Below are positions 32,600 through 42,036 of a stretch of DNA of 45,461 bases, in pieces. The stretch is from Chloroflexota bacterium (GTDB lineage: Bacteria > Chloroflexota > Anaerolineae > Aggregatilineales > Phototrophicaceae). The position numbers were made by a program, and so were the translations under genes. The stretch spans positions 1 through 45,461 of the forward strand of contig VXNO01000095.1 of NCBI GenBank assembly GCA_009840575.1, written 5' to 3'. Position 1 is the stretch's first letter. Each line of letters opens with the position of its first letter. Under the pieces are notes generated by a model. That model was not told the origin of the DNA, ran no database searches, and saw only the letters and a program-made list of their open reading frames with translations.

Positions 32600-35500
32600 G
32601 TTCGCCGAGACCTTCGTCCAAAGTGGCTTCCAGGCGCTCCAGCTCGGCTTGACAATCCGCATTCGCTAACTGGACCGTGTGGTTGTCGCGCAGGTAATGC
32701 ACATAGGTCAGCGGCGGCGCGCGCAGGCTCAGTTGCTCTTGCACAGCCGCGGCGTAGACACCCAGCTGCAAGCGATATTGGCGCGCGTGCCTCTGGAAAT
32801 CCCCGCCGGCATCGCCCGTCTTGTAATCGATGACGCGCCAGAGGCCATCCGCATCCTGCAGCAGCACATCCATCGCGCCATGAATCACGCGATTACGCCG
32901 CCTGAAGATGAATGGCAGCTCGGTGTAGACCCGTCGGTTAGCGGCGCGCGCGCTTTTGATCCAGCCGCAGACATCGCTGCGGGCATAATTCTTCAGCAAG
33001 CGGCGCACCTGTTTCTGGATGCCAGCCAACGTGGCGGGGTTGGTTGCGCCGTGTTGCCAGGCAATCGCGTCAATGGCTTCAGCGGAGGGCTCGGCCCGCC
33101 CTTGGAACGCGCTATGGCGTAGCAACTCATGCACGATCAAGCCAATCTGCCGTCGTGGTATGCGCCGACTCAAGTTGAGTGGCTGCGCTCGCGGCAGGTC
33201 ATGCAGGGCTGCTTCACGGAAGCGCAAGCGGGCTGCGCGGCGACTTTTTGCCTCCGCGCTGAAACGAGCTTCGCCGAGGTCCTCCAACTGCGAAACCGTA
33301 ATGTGGCTGGGCAAGGCGGGGGGCTCGGGCAGTGTTTGCAACAGCGGCGGCATTTGCGGCGGGTAGGCATTGGCATCGACGGGTACATGCCACAGATTTG
33401 CGTCGGGCTGCGCTGTTTGCTGCCAGAGCATTGCATCCGGCGGGCCTTCGGGCATGACGACGCGCAATGGATGCCCAGCCAGGCATACATCCTGCGTTGT
33501 TTCCCGCGGGATATCTTCCAGCTCGAGCGCCTTGAGCAACTGCCCCAGCCAGCCGCGCGCGTTCCACAAATTGTTTTTTGTTTGTGATACCGCGCCACTG
33601 ATGAGCAAGACATCTTGCGCGCGCGTCGCCGCGACATAGAGCAGACGTTTGGCTTCGGCAGCTTCTTTCAGGCGCTGCATATTGATATTGCGCTTGTGCG
33701 CAAAGCCACTTTCATAGCGATTGTTGTTGGGGGCGTAGACCTTGCAGCTAAGCCCGCGCTGAGCATCCGCGAGCAGCAGGGGCGAGAGCGCCATTCTGTG
33801 CCAAGCGGCATCCGCCAGGATAACCATGGGGAATTCCAAGCCTTTGCTGGCATGCACAGTCATCAAGCGCAGGGAGTCATGCGCTTTCAGCAGCGCCTCG
33901 CCTTCGCGGGCTTCGCGGGTAGTGAGGTCGCTGAGGTATTGCGAGAATTCGCCCAAGCTGCTTCTGCTGCTATCGTCGGCTAGCTGCAGCAGCTTTTCGA
34001 TATTGCCGCGCCGTCGGTCGCCATCGGGCAAGCCGGTCAAGATCGCCAGATAATGGGTCGCCGCCAGCGCATAACGCAGCAATTCCGAGATCGAAACGCG
34101 GCCCGCCATCCTTTGCAACTCGCCAAGCGCCGCCCGCGCCTGCTGCAACCGCGGCAGGTCATCTGGCGTGATGCCCAGGCAAGTTTCATCCGCCATGTGC
34201 AGCGCCTGCCACAGCGGCAGTGGTTGCGCGCTGCCAGCCGTCACCAGCCGCAGCCCCAGCAGCAAATCATCGCTGAAGGCGAACATGGGCGAGCGCAGCG
34301 CCGCCGCCAGTGACAAATCATCGGCAGGGTTGTGCAAGGTGCGCAGCAGATCCAGCATGTCCCAGACTTCTTGACGGTCGAAGTAGCCGCGGCCCGCCAC
34401 AGTCAGAAAAGGCAGCCCCCTGGCTTTGAAGACATCTTCGTATAAGGGCGCTTTATTTAAGGAGCGAAATAGAATCGCAATATCGCCATAACGGATAGGA
34501 CGCCAGCCACCCCGCTGCCGGTCATGGACCGGGCGCTCTTGGGTGACTAGCTCGTGGATGCGCTGGGCAATTTGGAAGGCTTCCCAGCGGCGCATGTCAT
34601 CGGCGGGATAATTCTGCTGGCGGCGGTTTCTGCCGCGAACCGGCTCACCTTGCCCATCGCGGACGCCTTTGTCCAGCAGCAGCAATTCCAGCGCGGCGTC
34701 TTGCGGCGCAGCCATGCGGAAGGTGCGCATGGGCTGGTCAAAGCGGACTTCATAGTCGCGCGTCGGGCTGCCTTCATCGCGAGTCAGCAAGCGGCTGAAG
34801 AGCGCGTTGAATTGCTCAAGCAGCCGGCGATGCGTCCGGAAGGAAGTCGCCAGCGGCAATTCCATGCCTTGCGCCTGTCCGGCGATTTGCTTTCGCACGC
34901 GCTCAAAGACACTGACATCCGCGCCACGAAATTGATAGATACTCTGTTTGGGGTCACCCACCGCGAAGAGCGAGCCGCCGTGATTGATATCCGCCAGCGA
35001 CTGGATAATCTGCCACTGCGCGCGATTGGTGTCTTGGAATTCATCCACCAGCAGGTGCTTGAACTCCGCGCCGCGATAGCGCTCCCGCACGTGGTCATTT
35101 TGCAGCAGTTGCGCCGCCAGCGATTCCAAATCGCCAAAATCGAGCCAGGCTCGCTCGCGTTTCAGCGCTGTATACCGCTGGCGCACCTGGCGAAATAGCC
35201 CATCCCATAGCCGGAGCGCTTCGGCGCTGGCGCGGTCCAGCTCGCCGGGCGGCTCCCCGATGAATTTCAAATCAGCTTCTATGCGCTCGCGCAGGTCGCG
35301 TAATATCCGCGCGGCATGGGTTTTTGCTGCTTGCCCGCCCCAGTTTTTGACTGAGCCAATGTTGCCGACTTTGCCTTCGCGATGGCATTCTTGCAGCAGC
35401 CGCTGCGCCAATTGCGCGCCTTGCGCTGCTGCGATTTGTCGCAAGTAGTCCGCGTATTGCCGAGCCAGCTCCGCGAGCTTGTCCGCGACCGGTGGCATGG

Positions 35501-36143
35501 GCAAGTCGGCCAGGGCGGTTACTTCTGCCGAGCGCATCAGTTGGTCGCGAGTTACCAGCGCCGATTCGCTCCATTCCCGCTGCCATTGCGCGAAGATCTC
35601 TTCGGCATCAGCCGGCAGGGGCGGCGTATCGGCTTGCACGAGCGCCAGGTCTCGCAGCGAGTTTTTGATTTGGAAGGCATCGACCTGCGCGAAGAGCTTC
35701 GTCAGCGGCGCTTCGACCTCCGCCAGGACATCAGCGACGGCATCGCTGAGCAGGATGGCGGCATCGGTTTCATCCAGCACCTCAAAGAGCGGGTCTATGC
35801 CAGCTTGCGCCGCGTTCGCCCGCAGCAGGTCGGCGCACAAGCCATGGATGGTGTCGATACGCGCGCTGTCCAAATCCGTCAAGCGCCTCGCCCAGCGCTC
35901 GCCGCCAGGGGGTTGCGCTCGCCGCTGTAATTCGCTGCGCAGTCGGTCGCGCATTTCCCAGGCGGCGGCTTTGGTAAAGGTGATGGCGACCAGCGCGTGA
36001 ATCCGCCAGCTCGGGTTGGTATCCAGCAGCTGCAAATAGCGCTCGACCAGGATGCGCGTTTTGCCCGAGCCAGCACCAGCCACGACGATCAGGTTCTTGT
36101 CGTGGATGTAGATGGCGGCGCGTTGCTCTTCTGTCGGCTGCAT
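32592..36143 (-). CDS. addA: ATP-dependent helicase/nuclease AddA-like
   Basis: UvrD/Rep-type superfamily 1 helicase fused to a RecB-type nuclease, 1183 aa, the AddA subunit that unwinds and resects double-strand ends. Walker A is AGAGSGKT (22-29); helicase motifs include 'ALVAITFTKAAAWEMRDRL', Walker B 'LLVDEFQDTNRAQWQII', 'AVGDPKQSIYQFRGAD' and 'LMTVHASKGLEFPMVI'. The C-terminal nuclease domain has 'HGAMDVLL' and D1106-Y-K1108-T-G, with the Gln/Tyr of 'QYRLQLGVYAAA', so it looks active. ATG 36143 is 9 bp behind addB. Confidence 0.92.
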   Translation of the reverse strand: MQPTEEQRAAIYIHDKNLIVVAGAGSGKTRILVERYLQLLDTNPSWRIHALVAITFTKAAAWEMRDRLRSELQRRAQPPGGERWARRLTDLDSARIDTIHGLCADLLRANAAQAGIDPLFEVLDETDAAILLSDAVADVLAEVEAPLTKLFAQVDAFQIKNSLRDLALVQADTPPLPADAEEIFAQWQREWSESALVTRDQLMRSAEVTALADLPMPPVADKLAELARQYADYLRQIAAAQGAQLAQRLLQECHREGKVGNIGSVKNWGGQAAKTHAARILRDLRERIEADLKFIGEPPGELDRASAEALRLWDGLFRQVRQRYTALKRERAWLDFGDLESLAAQLLQNDHVRERYRGAEFKHLLVDEFQDTNRAQWQIIQSLADINHGGSLFAVGDPKQSIYQFRGADVSVFERVRKQIAGQAQGMELPLATSFRTHRRLLEQFNALFSRLLTRDEGSPTRDYEVRFDQPMRTFRMAAPQDAALELLLLDKGVRDGQGEPVRGRNRRQQNYPADDMRRWEAFQIAQRIHELVTQERPVHDRQRGGWRPIRYGDIAILFRSLNKAPLYEDVFKARGLPFLTVAGRGYFDRQEVWDMLDLLRTLHNPADDLSLAAALRSPMFAFSDDLLLGLRLVTAGSAQPLPLWQALHMADETCLGITPDDLPRLQQARAALGELQRMAGRVSISELLRYALAATHYLAILTGLPDGDRRRGNIEKLLQLADDSSRSSLGEFSQYLSDLTTREAREGEALLKAHDSLRLMTVHASKGLEFPMVILADAAWHRMALSPLLLADAQRGLSCKVYAPNNNRYESGFAHKRNINMQRLKEAAEAKRLLYVAATRAQDVLLISGAVSQTKNNLWNARGWLGQLLKALELEDIPRETTQDVCLAGHPLRVVMPEGPPDAMLWQQTAQPDANLWHVPVDANAYPPQMPPLLQTLPEPPALPSHITVSQLEDLGEARFSAEAKSRRAARLRFREAALHDLPRAQPLNLSRRIPRRQIGLIVHELLRHSAFQGRAEPSAEAIDAIAWQHGATNPATLAGIQKQVRRLLKNYARSDVCGWIKSARAANRRVYTELPFIFRRRNRVIHGAMDVLLQDADGLWRVIDYKTGDAGGDFQRHARQYRLQLGVYAAAVQEQLSLRAPPLTYVHYLRDNHTVQLANADCQAELERLEATLDEGLGEHD

Positions 36144-36152
36144 AGATAGGCC

Positions 36153-39100
36153 TCAGCCCCACGTGTCTTTGAAGCGGCTGGTGTTGCCGCGCCGGCACAG
36201 ATGCGCGAATTCACAATAGCGCAGGCATTTGCCATTTTCCAGCGCGGTTGCCTGCACGGGGAAGATGCCCGCTCGCCCCAGCTGCAAGTTGCTGGCGATG
36301 TGCTGCCGCGCTTTTTCAAGCGTCTCCTGGTGGTCGGCATCATCAGCCTGGGTAAGCCCGCTGGCGCTGAGGTTGCGCAGGTGCCAAAAGAAGCCGCCGG
36401 CAACTTCCGCGCCTTCGCCGTCCGCCATTTCCTCCAGCGCCAGCAGGTAGAGCAGCATCTGGAAGTCGCGCCCAAGTTCTATCTCGCTGTGTGGGATGCC
36501 CCTGCTGCCCGACTTGTAATCCACCAGCGCCAGCTTGCCATCAACGCGGTCGATGCGGTCGATGATGCCGCGCGCCCGCAGTGCGCTCCCATCCGCCAGC
36601 GTCACTTCCAGGTCAGCAAAATCCTGCTCCAGCCGCTCGACATAGCGCTCGCTGCCGAACCTGGCTAGCGGGCTATCATCAGAAAAATCCTGCTGAACGA
36701 GGGCAGCCAGCCGCGCCCGGATTAACTGCTTTTCTTCGTCCCAGGCAGCGCCCGCGCGGAAGTTGAAGACGTCAGGAGCGCGAGCCAGCAAATCAGAAGC
36801 CACTTCGTCAAAGAGCGCCAGCGCCCATTCGCGGTTGGATGCTTCGATTGCCAAGCCCGCTTCCGCGATGCGCCGATAGGTCTCTTCCAGCAGGCGATGA
36901 TTCAAGCCGCCCATTTGCAGGGTATCCGCGCCCGGCTGCGCATCTTGCAGTTCCTCCAGCTTGAGCAGGCGCTTGGCAAAAAAACGAAAGCCACAGACGC
37001 CATAATCTTTCAGTTGCGAGGCGCTCCAAACCCGTTGCGGACCGAGCATTCGGGCGACTGCTGCGCGCAGTTCCGGCTGGGACAGGCGGCCGCTGTAGCG
37101 ATCGGCTGGCTGGTGGGAAAGCCGCCCCAACTCGACCGCCCGCCCAATTTTGACCTGCTGCCAGGCGGCTGGCTTTTTGGCGCGCAGCCAATGTAGATGC
37201 CGCCAGGTCTGCTCAGCCAGCTGTTTGCCCGGCTGGGATAGCTGCGCCGCCAGCGCCAGCATCAGCTCATCGTGGCTGGCTGCTTCGGACGATGCTGCGA
37301 CCTCGCCCAAAGAGCGCTCGCGGATAGGCTGTTGCGGAAAGATGCGGCGCACCGCCCGCCAAAGGTGACTTTCCAGCCAGGGTTTGCCGTCTTTGAAACT
37401 GGGGCGCGCCAAGACGAGCGACCGCTGTGGCAGCGCCAGCAACTCATAGAATAGCCCGGTGTCATCACTACGCTGGGAGCGCGAATCCAGCGGAATGCCC
37501 TGCGCCCGCAGCGCCGCCCGCTCGGACTCCAAGTAGAAAGGGTCTTCGCTGCTTTCGGCAGGGAAGATGCCTTCCGCCAGCCCCAGGATGAAGACATGCT
37601 CATGCGGCAAACCCCGCGCCTGGCTGGCTGTCGTCACCAGCGCCTTGCCACGCCGCGGTTGATTGCCGGGTAGGCGGAGCGGCGATTCCAGCGCATGCCA
37701 CAAATCGTTGAAAAATTGCGCCCAACTCATTGCGCGCGCCTGCCCCGTCTGCCGCAGCGCATCGTCAGACGCCAGCATATCGCGCAGGATAGCATCCAGG
37801 CTGCGGATGGCGCGGCGGTCTCGCTGGGCATGGGCGTTGTCGTCCGACCCCGCCAACTGCCGAATGCGCAGGCTGAAGTGGCGGACTTGGCTCGTCCCCG
37901 CTGCGCTTTGTTCTTGCGCAGGCTCGCCCAAGAGGCCATCCAGCCAGTCGATATAAGCGCGCGTATCAGCATGGGCGGGCGGCTGCAGCCCAGCCAGGAA
38001 GGCGCTCAGCCTTTCACTCAGGGCTTTCGCTTGCTGCTCCGTCAAGATTGTGGGGTTTTCTTCAGTGGGTCGGTTGCCCGGCGCTTGAGCGAGTCGAATG
38101 AGCCCCAGCCATGCGCGCGCGTCGCCACCGACAAATTGCTGCTCGCGGCTGATGCGATCCAGCAAGTGTATCAATGCTTCGTGCAAGCCTGAGTCGATGT
38201 AGGGGCAGCGCAAGGCATCCAGCAGGTCGCGGCGGCGGAAGCGCGGCCAAAGCCGCAGCACAGCCAGCAGCGCGGCGATAACTGGGGCGCGGCTGCCGAG
38301 GCGCTCAATCTGCATCGCCAGCGGCAGTTGGAATTCCTCGCTGACATGCTGCAATGCGTCCGCATACAGTTCCCAATCGCGCAGGATAATCAGCATGTCA
38401 TCAGCCCGCGCGCCAGCCAGCAGTCGGCGCTTGACTTCACGCAATACCTCTCGCGCTTCGTGAGTCGGGCTGGGCGCGGCGATCAATTGCAGCGCCTCGC
38501 TACTGCCAACGCCTGCGGAATCCGCATAGAAGCGCTGGCTCAGCAACCGCAAGTCGGCATGGCGGCTTGATTTCGCATGGATTGTCTCCGTTCGCAGCGA
38601 GACGCCCGCCCGCGAGAAAGCCTCTTCGAGTCGCTGCCTGGCGATGCGGCTGCGGCTATTGAGTGGCGCGGCGGTTGCTTGCGTCAGGCTGATATGCAGC
38701 TGCGGGATTGCCTTTGCCAGCGCCGCTAGCAGCTGTGCCTGCACACGGGTGAATTGGTCGAAGCCATCGACCAGCAGCATGGCGGGCAAAGCCTCGATAG
38801 GTGGCTGTTCCCGCGCTTTCGCCAGCACCAGCCAGCCCTCGCCTTCCAGGTCAGCCAGGCTGTTTTCGCGCAGTTGCTGTTGGTAGCGCGTGTAGATTTT
38901 TGCTAGCTCGGCGTCTTTGGGGTTTTGCGCGGCTGCCGCATATTTTTCTGCGCTGACGTCATTTTGCTTCAATTCGTCAAAGAGCCGCGCCAGCACGGTG
39001 ACGAATCCACGCATATCGGCGATTGTATGGAAGACGCGCAGTTCATCCGCCGCCTGCATGTCTTCCAGCAGATGGCGCAAGAAGCCGAAAAGCGCTGCTT

Positions 39101-39374
39101 CATCCAGGCGGCGTGCCGGCGCGCCCGCCAGGCGCAGCAAGTAGGCATTCAAGCGATAAAAGTCGAAGAAGGCGACATTGCAACGCACAGCCCGTTTCTC
39201 ATTGTTCAGTTCCAGCGCCAGTCGTTCACGAAAATGCCGTTCTTGCCGGCGCGTCGCCATCAGCGCCCAAACACGCGGAAAATCCGCCCGCGACTGTGTT
39301 GCTCGCCGTAGCAACGACAGCATCGTTTGCGTCTTGCCGATGCCTTCTGGCGCGAGGTGGATTGTGCCCGCCAC
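36153..39374 (-). CDS. addB: AddB-like helicase/nuclease subunit
   Basis: Partner subunit of AddA, 1073 aa. The N-terminus has a decayed Walker A (APEGIGKT; first Gly is Ala), and the middle is an inactivated helicase-like fold, as usual for AddB. The C-terminal RecB-type nuclease contains 'RGIIDRIDRVDGKLALVD' with D952-Y-K954-S-G and 'DFQMLLYLLALEEM'. An Fe-S cluster is predicted from C794 plus C1050, C1054 and C1060; the spacing C-x3-C-x5-C differs from the usual C-x2-C-x5-C. GTG 39374 is the start, with AAGGAG 6 nt upstream. It is 10 bp behind the NERD-like gene and 9 bp before addA. Confidence 0.87.
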   Translation of the reverse strand: MAGTIHLAPEGIGKTQTMLSLLRRATQSRADFPRVWALMATRRQERHFRERLALELNNEKRAVRCNVAFFDFYRLNAYLLRLAGAPARRLDEAALFGFLRHLLEDMQAADELRVFHTIADMRGFVTVLARLFDELKQNDVSAEKYAAAAQNPKDAELAKIYTRYQQQLRENSLADLEGEGWLVLAKAREQPPIEALPAMLLVDGFDQFTRVQAQLLAALAKAIPQLHISLTQATAAPLNSRSRIARQRLEEAFSRAGVSLRTETIHAKSSRHADLRLLSQRFYADSAGVGSSEALQLIAAPSPTHEAREVLREVKRRLLAGARADDMLIILRDWELYADALQHVSEEFQLPLAMQIERLGSRAPVIAALLAVLRLWPRFRRRDLLDALRCPYIDSGLHEALIHLLDRISREQQFVGGDARAWLGLIRLAQAPGNRPTEENPTILTEQQAKALSERLSAFLAGLQPPAHADTRAYIDWLDGLLGEPAQEQSAAGTSQVRHFSLRIRQLAGSDDNAHAQRDRRAIRSLDAILRDMLASDDALRQTGQARAMSWAQFFNDLWHALESPLRLPGNQPRRGKALVTTASQARGLPHEHVFILGLAEGIFPAESSEDPFYLESERAALRAQGIPLDSRSQRSDDTGLFYELLALPQRSLVLARPSFKDGKPWLESHLWRAVRRIFPQQPIRERSLGEVAASSEAASHDELMLALAAQLSQPGKQLAEQTWRHLHWLRAKKPAAWQQVKIGRAVELGRLSHQPADRYSGRLSQPELRAAVARMLGPQRVWSASQLKDYGVCGFRFFAKRLLKLEELQDAQPGADTLQMGGLNHRLLEETYRRIAEAGLAIEASNREWALALFDEVASDLLARAPDVFNFRAGAAWDEEKQLIRARLAALVQQDFSDDSPLARFGSERYVERLEQDFADLEVTLADGSALRARGIIDRIDRVDGKLALVDYKSGSRGIPHSEIELGRDFQMLLYLLALEEMADGEGAEVAGGFFWHLRNLSASGLTQADDADHQETLEKARQHIASNLQLGRAGIFPVQATALENGKCLRYCEFAHLCRRGNTSRFKDTWG

Positions 39375-39384
39375 CGGTAGCTCC

Positions 39385-40125
39385 TTATTGATAAAGCAGA
39401 TTCACAGCTTGCTGGGTTGCGCGCGCGTCCAGCCGTTGCGCCGCAAAATAGCTGTCGCGCAGCCCCGCCAGGAAAGCGCTGGCATGAACGACCGGCACCG
39501 CCGGCGCTTGGCTGCGGATGCGCGCTTCTGGCTCGTCTCGCAGGAAGACCACAGCCGCGAATATGGGCAAGTCGTCCAGCCCTCGCTCCTGCATTGTCGA
39601 CTTGGTTCGCAGCGCGCTCGCCAGCAGCTCGCGAGTGGGGTTCCAGCGCAGCGTCCGCCATTTGCCACCGCGCTCCCGCCGCAGCCATCTGCCGCCCGCA
39701 TTGTAGTAGTCACCGCGCCGCCGGGTGATGCGCAGCAGCAAGACGCCATGCCGGCTGACCAGCGCCGCGTCTACATAGCCGATTCCGCGTTGGCTGATAT
39801 TGCGGATGAAGACAAACTGCTGGCCCAACTGCGCCGCCAGCCGCTCGCCCAGTTCCCAAGCCAGGGCGTTGTCCGTCCGCCAGCTCACCGCCCGCAGCGC
39901 CAGCAGCATAGCGGCAAAACACAGCAGCCCGCCCAGTGGCAACAGGCTCTTGCGCGTCAGGTCATACAGGGCGAACGCGCTGTTGCTAGGCACAGCCAGG
40001 TTCACGACATGCAAGCCGATGCCCGCCACCAACAGCGCCGCGCCCAGCAGAAACAGCACAGCTGCCGCCAGTAGGGCATCGCGCGAGCGTCGGTTCAGCC
40101 GTCGCGTCGAGGCGACATTTTGCAT
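39385..40125 (-). CDS. Membrane-anchored NERD-like protein, catalytic residues lost
   Basis: Protein of about 246 aa. Two membrane helices (ALLAAAVLFLLGAALLVAGI and LLPLGGLLCFAAMLLALRAV) are followed by a nuclease-related (NERD) domain: 'RGIGYVDAALVSRHGVLL', then 'GRWLRR ... RWNPTREL' and 'LPIFAAVVFLRDEPEARI'. In NERD the strand 'GVfvIEtKnwsG' carries the catalytic Glu and Lys; here it reads GVLLLRITRRRG, so both are gone. ATG 40125 is chosen since a promoter candidate ends at 40160; longer frames to 40344 run through the divergent promoter region. First gene of the operon NERD-addB-addA-membrane protein. Confidence 0.72.
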   Translation of the reverse strand: MQNVASTRRLNRRSRDALLAAAVLFLLGAALLVAGIGLHVVNLAVPSNSAFALYDLTRKSLLPLGGLLCFAAMLLALRAVSWRTDNALAWELGERLAAQLGQQFVFIRNISQRGIGYVDAALVSRHGVLLLRITRRRGDYYNAGGRWLRRERGGKWRTLRWNPTRELLASALRTKSTMQERGLDDLPIFAAVVFLRDEPEARIRSQAPAVPVVHASAFLAGLRDSYFAAQRLDARATQQAVNLLYQ

Positions 40126-40159
40126 TTCCAGTCTCTCGTCGCTTTGGTCTCGTGCCAAG

Positions 40160-40187
40160 AGTGTAGCCGATTGCGGCAAGCTGGCAA
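40160..40187 (-). promoter_or_regulatory. Promoter for the NERD-addBA operon
   Basis: On the minus strand TTGCCA (40187-40182) and TACACT (40165-40160) are separated by 16 bp. Transcription would begin near 40153, about 28 nt before ATG 40125, supporting that start over the upstream in-frame ATG at 40200. Confidence 0.5.
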
Positions 40188-40227
40188 TCTGCGCCCGCAT
40201 TGCCGCGCGTGTCTGGGCGGTCGCTAC

Positions 40228-40233
40228 TATAAT
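40228..40233 (+). promoter_or_regulatory. -10 element for the kinase-like gene
   Basis: A perfect TATAAT at 40228-40233 lies 49 bp before ATG 40282 in the divergent gap. No convincing -35 is found at 16-18 bp, so it is a -10-only candidate. Confidence 0.45.
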
Positions 40234-40281
40234 GCTTGCAGCTTGGCGGCAGCCACATCGGCTGGAAAGACCGCGGAAAAC

Positions 40282-41499
40282 ATGATGAGCCACATGCCAC
40301 GCGAAACCCGCAGCGAAGCAGATGCTGGCTTGGGCGGCTTGCACCGCTTTGGCAGCGCCAGCGAATCGCTATTCCGACGTTTGTACCTGCGCCTCAGCCG
40401 GCAGCGAGCGGCGCGACCAGCCAGCCCGCAGGCACGCCAGCAGCAGCGGCAAAGCAGCCAGCTAGACCGGCTGCGCGCTATCTTCGCCAGCCTCGAAGAA
40501 GGCATCATCATGCAAGACACCAGCGGCAAAGTTACCATGATGAACCGCACGGGCGAAGCCATGCTGGGCGGCAAGCGCAACTTCTGGGGCAGCGCGCTGG
40601 GCACGCTTTTTGAGCAGTATCGCCATGTGCAGACGACCAGCGCCGAGCTGGTGCCGCTGGGCGAAGCAGCGGAATTGCCGCTGAACAACCGCATCGTGCG
40701 GGCGCAGTTGAGCGCCATCGGCGATGAAGACAATCGGCGCATCGGCACAGTCATCATCCTGCGCGATGTGACGCATGATGCCTTGGCGCTGCGCTTAAAA
40801 GATGGCTTTGTGGCGCATATCGCCCGCGAGCTGAGCAACCCGGTGACCGTCATCAAGCTGGCTGGCGAATTGCTGAGCGCCCAGCCCGAAGACGCCGCCG
40901 TCAACCAACGGCTGCTCGACAAGCTGCTGCGCAATGTCGATATGCTGGATCAACTGGCGCTGGAATTGTTGGACATCGCGCAGTTAAAGGCGGGCAGCCT
41001 GGATGTCGCTCGCCAGTCACTGCGCGTCGAAGCGGTGATTTGGTCGGTGGTCAATGGCATGGAAGCGGCACTTGCCAGCCGCGGCATTGACTTGCTGGTG
41101 ATGACACGTGGCATCAGCGCTGCCCAGGTGCTCGGCGATGACAAGCGGCTGCAATGGGCGCTGGGGCATCTGGTGCGCAATGGCGCGGATTATGCGCGCG
41201 AGGACGGCTATGTGGCGGTGGCTGCGCGCGGCCAGCTTCGCGGTGGCAAGCGCTATGTACTCGTCACCGTCAGCGACAATGGCATCGGCATCAAGCCAGT
41301 CGATATGCCGCATATTTTCGAGCGCTTTTATCGGGGTGATGCCAGCGCCGCCGTCCAAGCGCCACGCGGCCTCGGGCAGGGTTTATATGTCGCGCGCGCC
41401 ATTGCCGAGGCGCATGGCGGCTTCTTGACTGCCGAAAGCCGCGAGGGCGTCGGCAGCATGTTTACCTTGGGCATCCCGCAAATTTCGGCGAGCGCCTAG
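40282..41499 (+). CDS. PAS-domain histidine-kinase-like protein without phospho-acceptor His
   Basis: Soluble sensor-kinase-like protein of about 405 aa, no membrane helices. A PAS-type domain spans about 62-165 (LRAIFASLEEGIIMQDTSGK). The H-box normally reads F-x-x-x-x-SHELRTP; here it is FVAHIARELSNPVTVIK, so the conserved His is R182 (codon CGC 40825-40827), with H179 three residues earlier as the only nearby His. The ATPase domain looks intact: N-box 'WALGHLVRNGADYA', G1 'VSDNGIGIKP', F-box 'IFERFYRG', G2 'GLGQGLYVARAIAEAHGG'. No response regulator is adjacent. Autophosphorylation in the usual way is unlikely. Confidence 0.83.
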   Translation: MMSHMPRETRSEADAGLGGLHRFGSASESLFRRLYLRLSRQRAARPASPQARQQQRQSSQLDRLRAIFASLEEGIIMQDTSGKVTMMNRTGEAMLGGKRNFWGSALGTLFEQYRHVQTTSAELVPLGEAAELPLNNRIVRAQLSAIGDEDNRRIGTVIILRDVTHDALALRLKDGFVAHIARELSNPVTVIKLAGELLSAQPEDAAVNQRLLDKLLRNVDMLDQLALELLDIAQLKAGSLDVARQSLRVEAVIWSVVNGMEAALASRGIDLLVMTRGISAAQVLGDDKRLQWALGHLVRNGADYAREDGYVAVAARGQLRGGKRYVLVTVSDNGIGIKPVDMPHIFERFYRGDASAAVQAPRGLGQGLYVARAIAEAHGGFLTAESREGVGSMFTLGIPQISASA

Positions 41500-41550
41500 C
41501 CGTTTTTCGATTGGCGGAAAGCAGCGCCTGTTCGTACAGGGAAGAACCTC

Positions 41551-42036
41551 ATGCCGCACCTGATCGATGGACACAACCTCATCGCCAGCCTGCCCGATAT
41601 CGGCATGGATGACCCGCACAAAGAAGCCAAGCTCGTCAACAAGCTCAAAAGCTGGGCGGCTGCCACCAGCAAGAAATGCACGATCGTCTTCGACCGCGGC
41701 TTGCCGGGCGGCGCATCGAAAATGGGCACCAGCGCTGTAGCCGTCATCTTCGCGGCTGACCAACGCAGCGATGCCGACACGCTAATCAAGCGGCGCATCA
41801 GCCGCGCGCGCGATCGCCACGCCTATACGGTCGTCTCGTCCGATAATGATGTCCGCGGCTTTGCCCAGCGCAAGGGGCTGAAAGTCATCACATCCGCCGC
41901 ATTCTCCCGTGAATTGCAGCGCAGAACCCGCCCGCAAGCCGCCCGTGGCGAAGAGGTCAACCCCGTCATCAGCGAATCCGAAGTCGACGAATTGCTTGCA
42001 ATGTTCAATTCCGATGGCGGCAACTCCCGGAAATAA
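41551..42036 (+). CDS. NYN-domain (YacP-like) PIN-superfamily protein
   Basis: Predicted RNase-like protein of 161 aa, PIN/NYN superfamily. Acidic active-site positions are visible: D6 in MPHLIDGHNLI, Asp in 'IVFDRGLPGG', 'RSDADTLIKRRI' and 'VVSSDNDVRGFA'. The Lys/Arg-rich tail ends in an acidic helix (SESEVDELLAMF). YacP-type proteins are linked to rRNA or tRNA processing; its place directly before three tRNA genes fits but does not prove that. The stop abuts a GGCGAG palindrome. Confidence 0.8.
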   Translation: MPHLIDGHNLIASLPDIGMDDPHKEAKLVNKLKSWAAATSKKCTIVFDRGLPGGASKMGTSAVAVIFAADQRSDADTLIKRRISRARDRHAYTVVSSDNDVRGFAQRKGLKVITSAAFSRELQRRTRPQAARGEEVNPVISESEVDELLAMFNSDGGNSRK

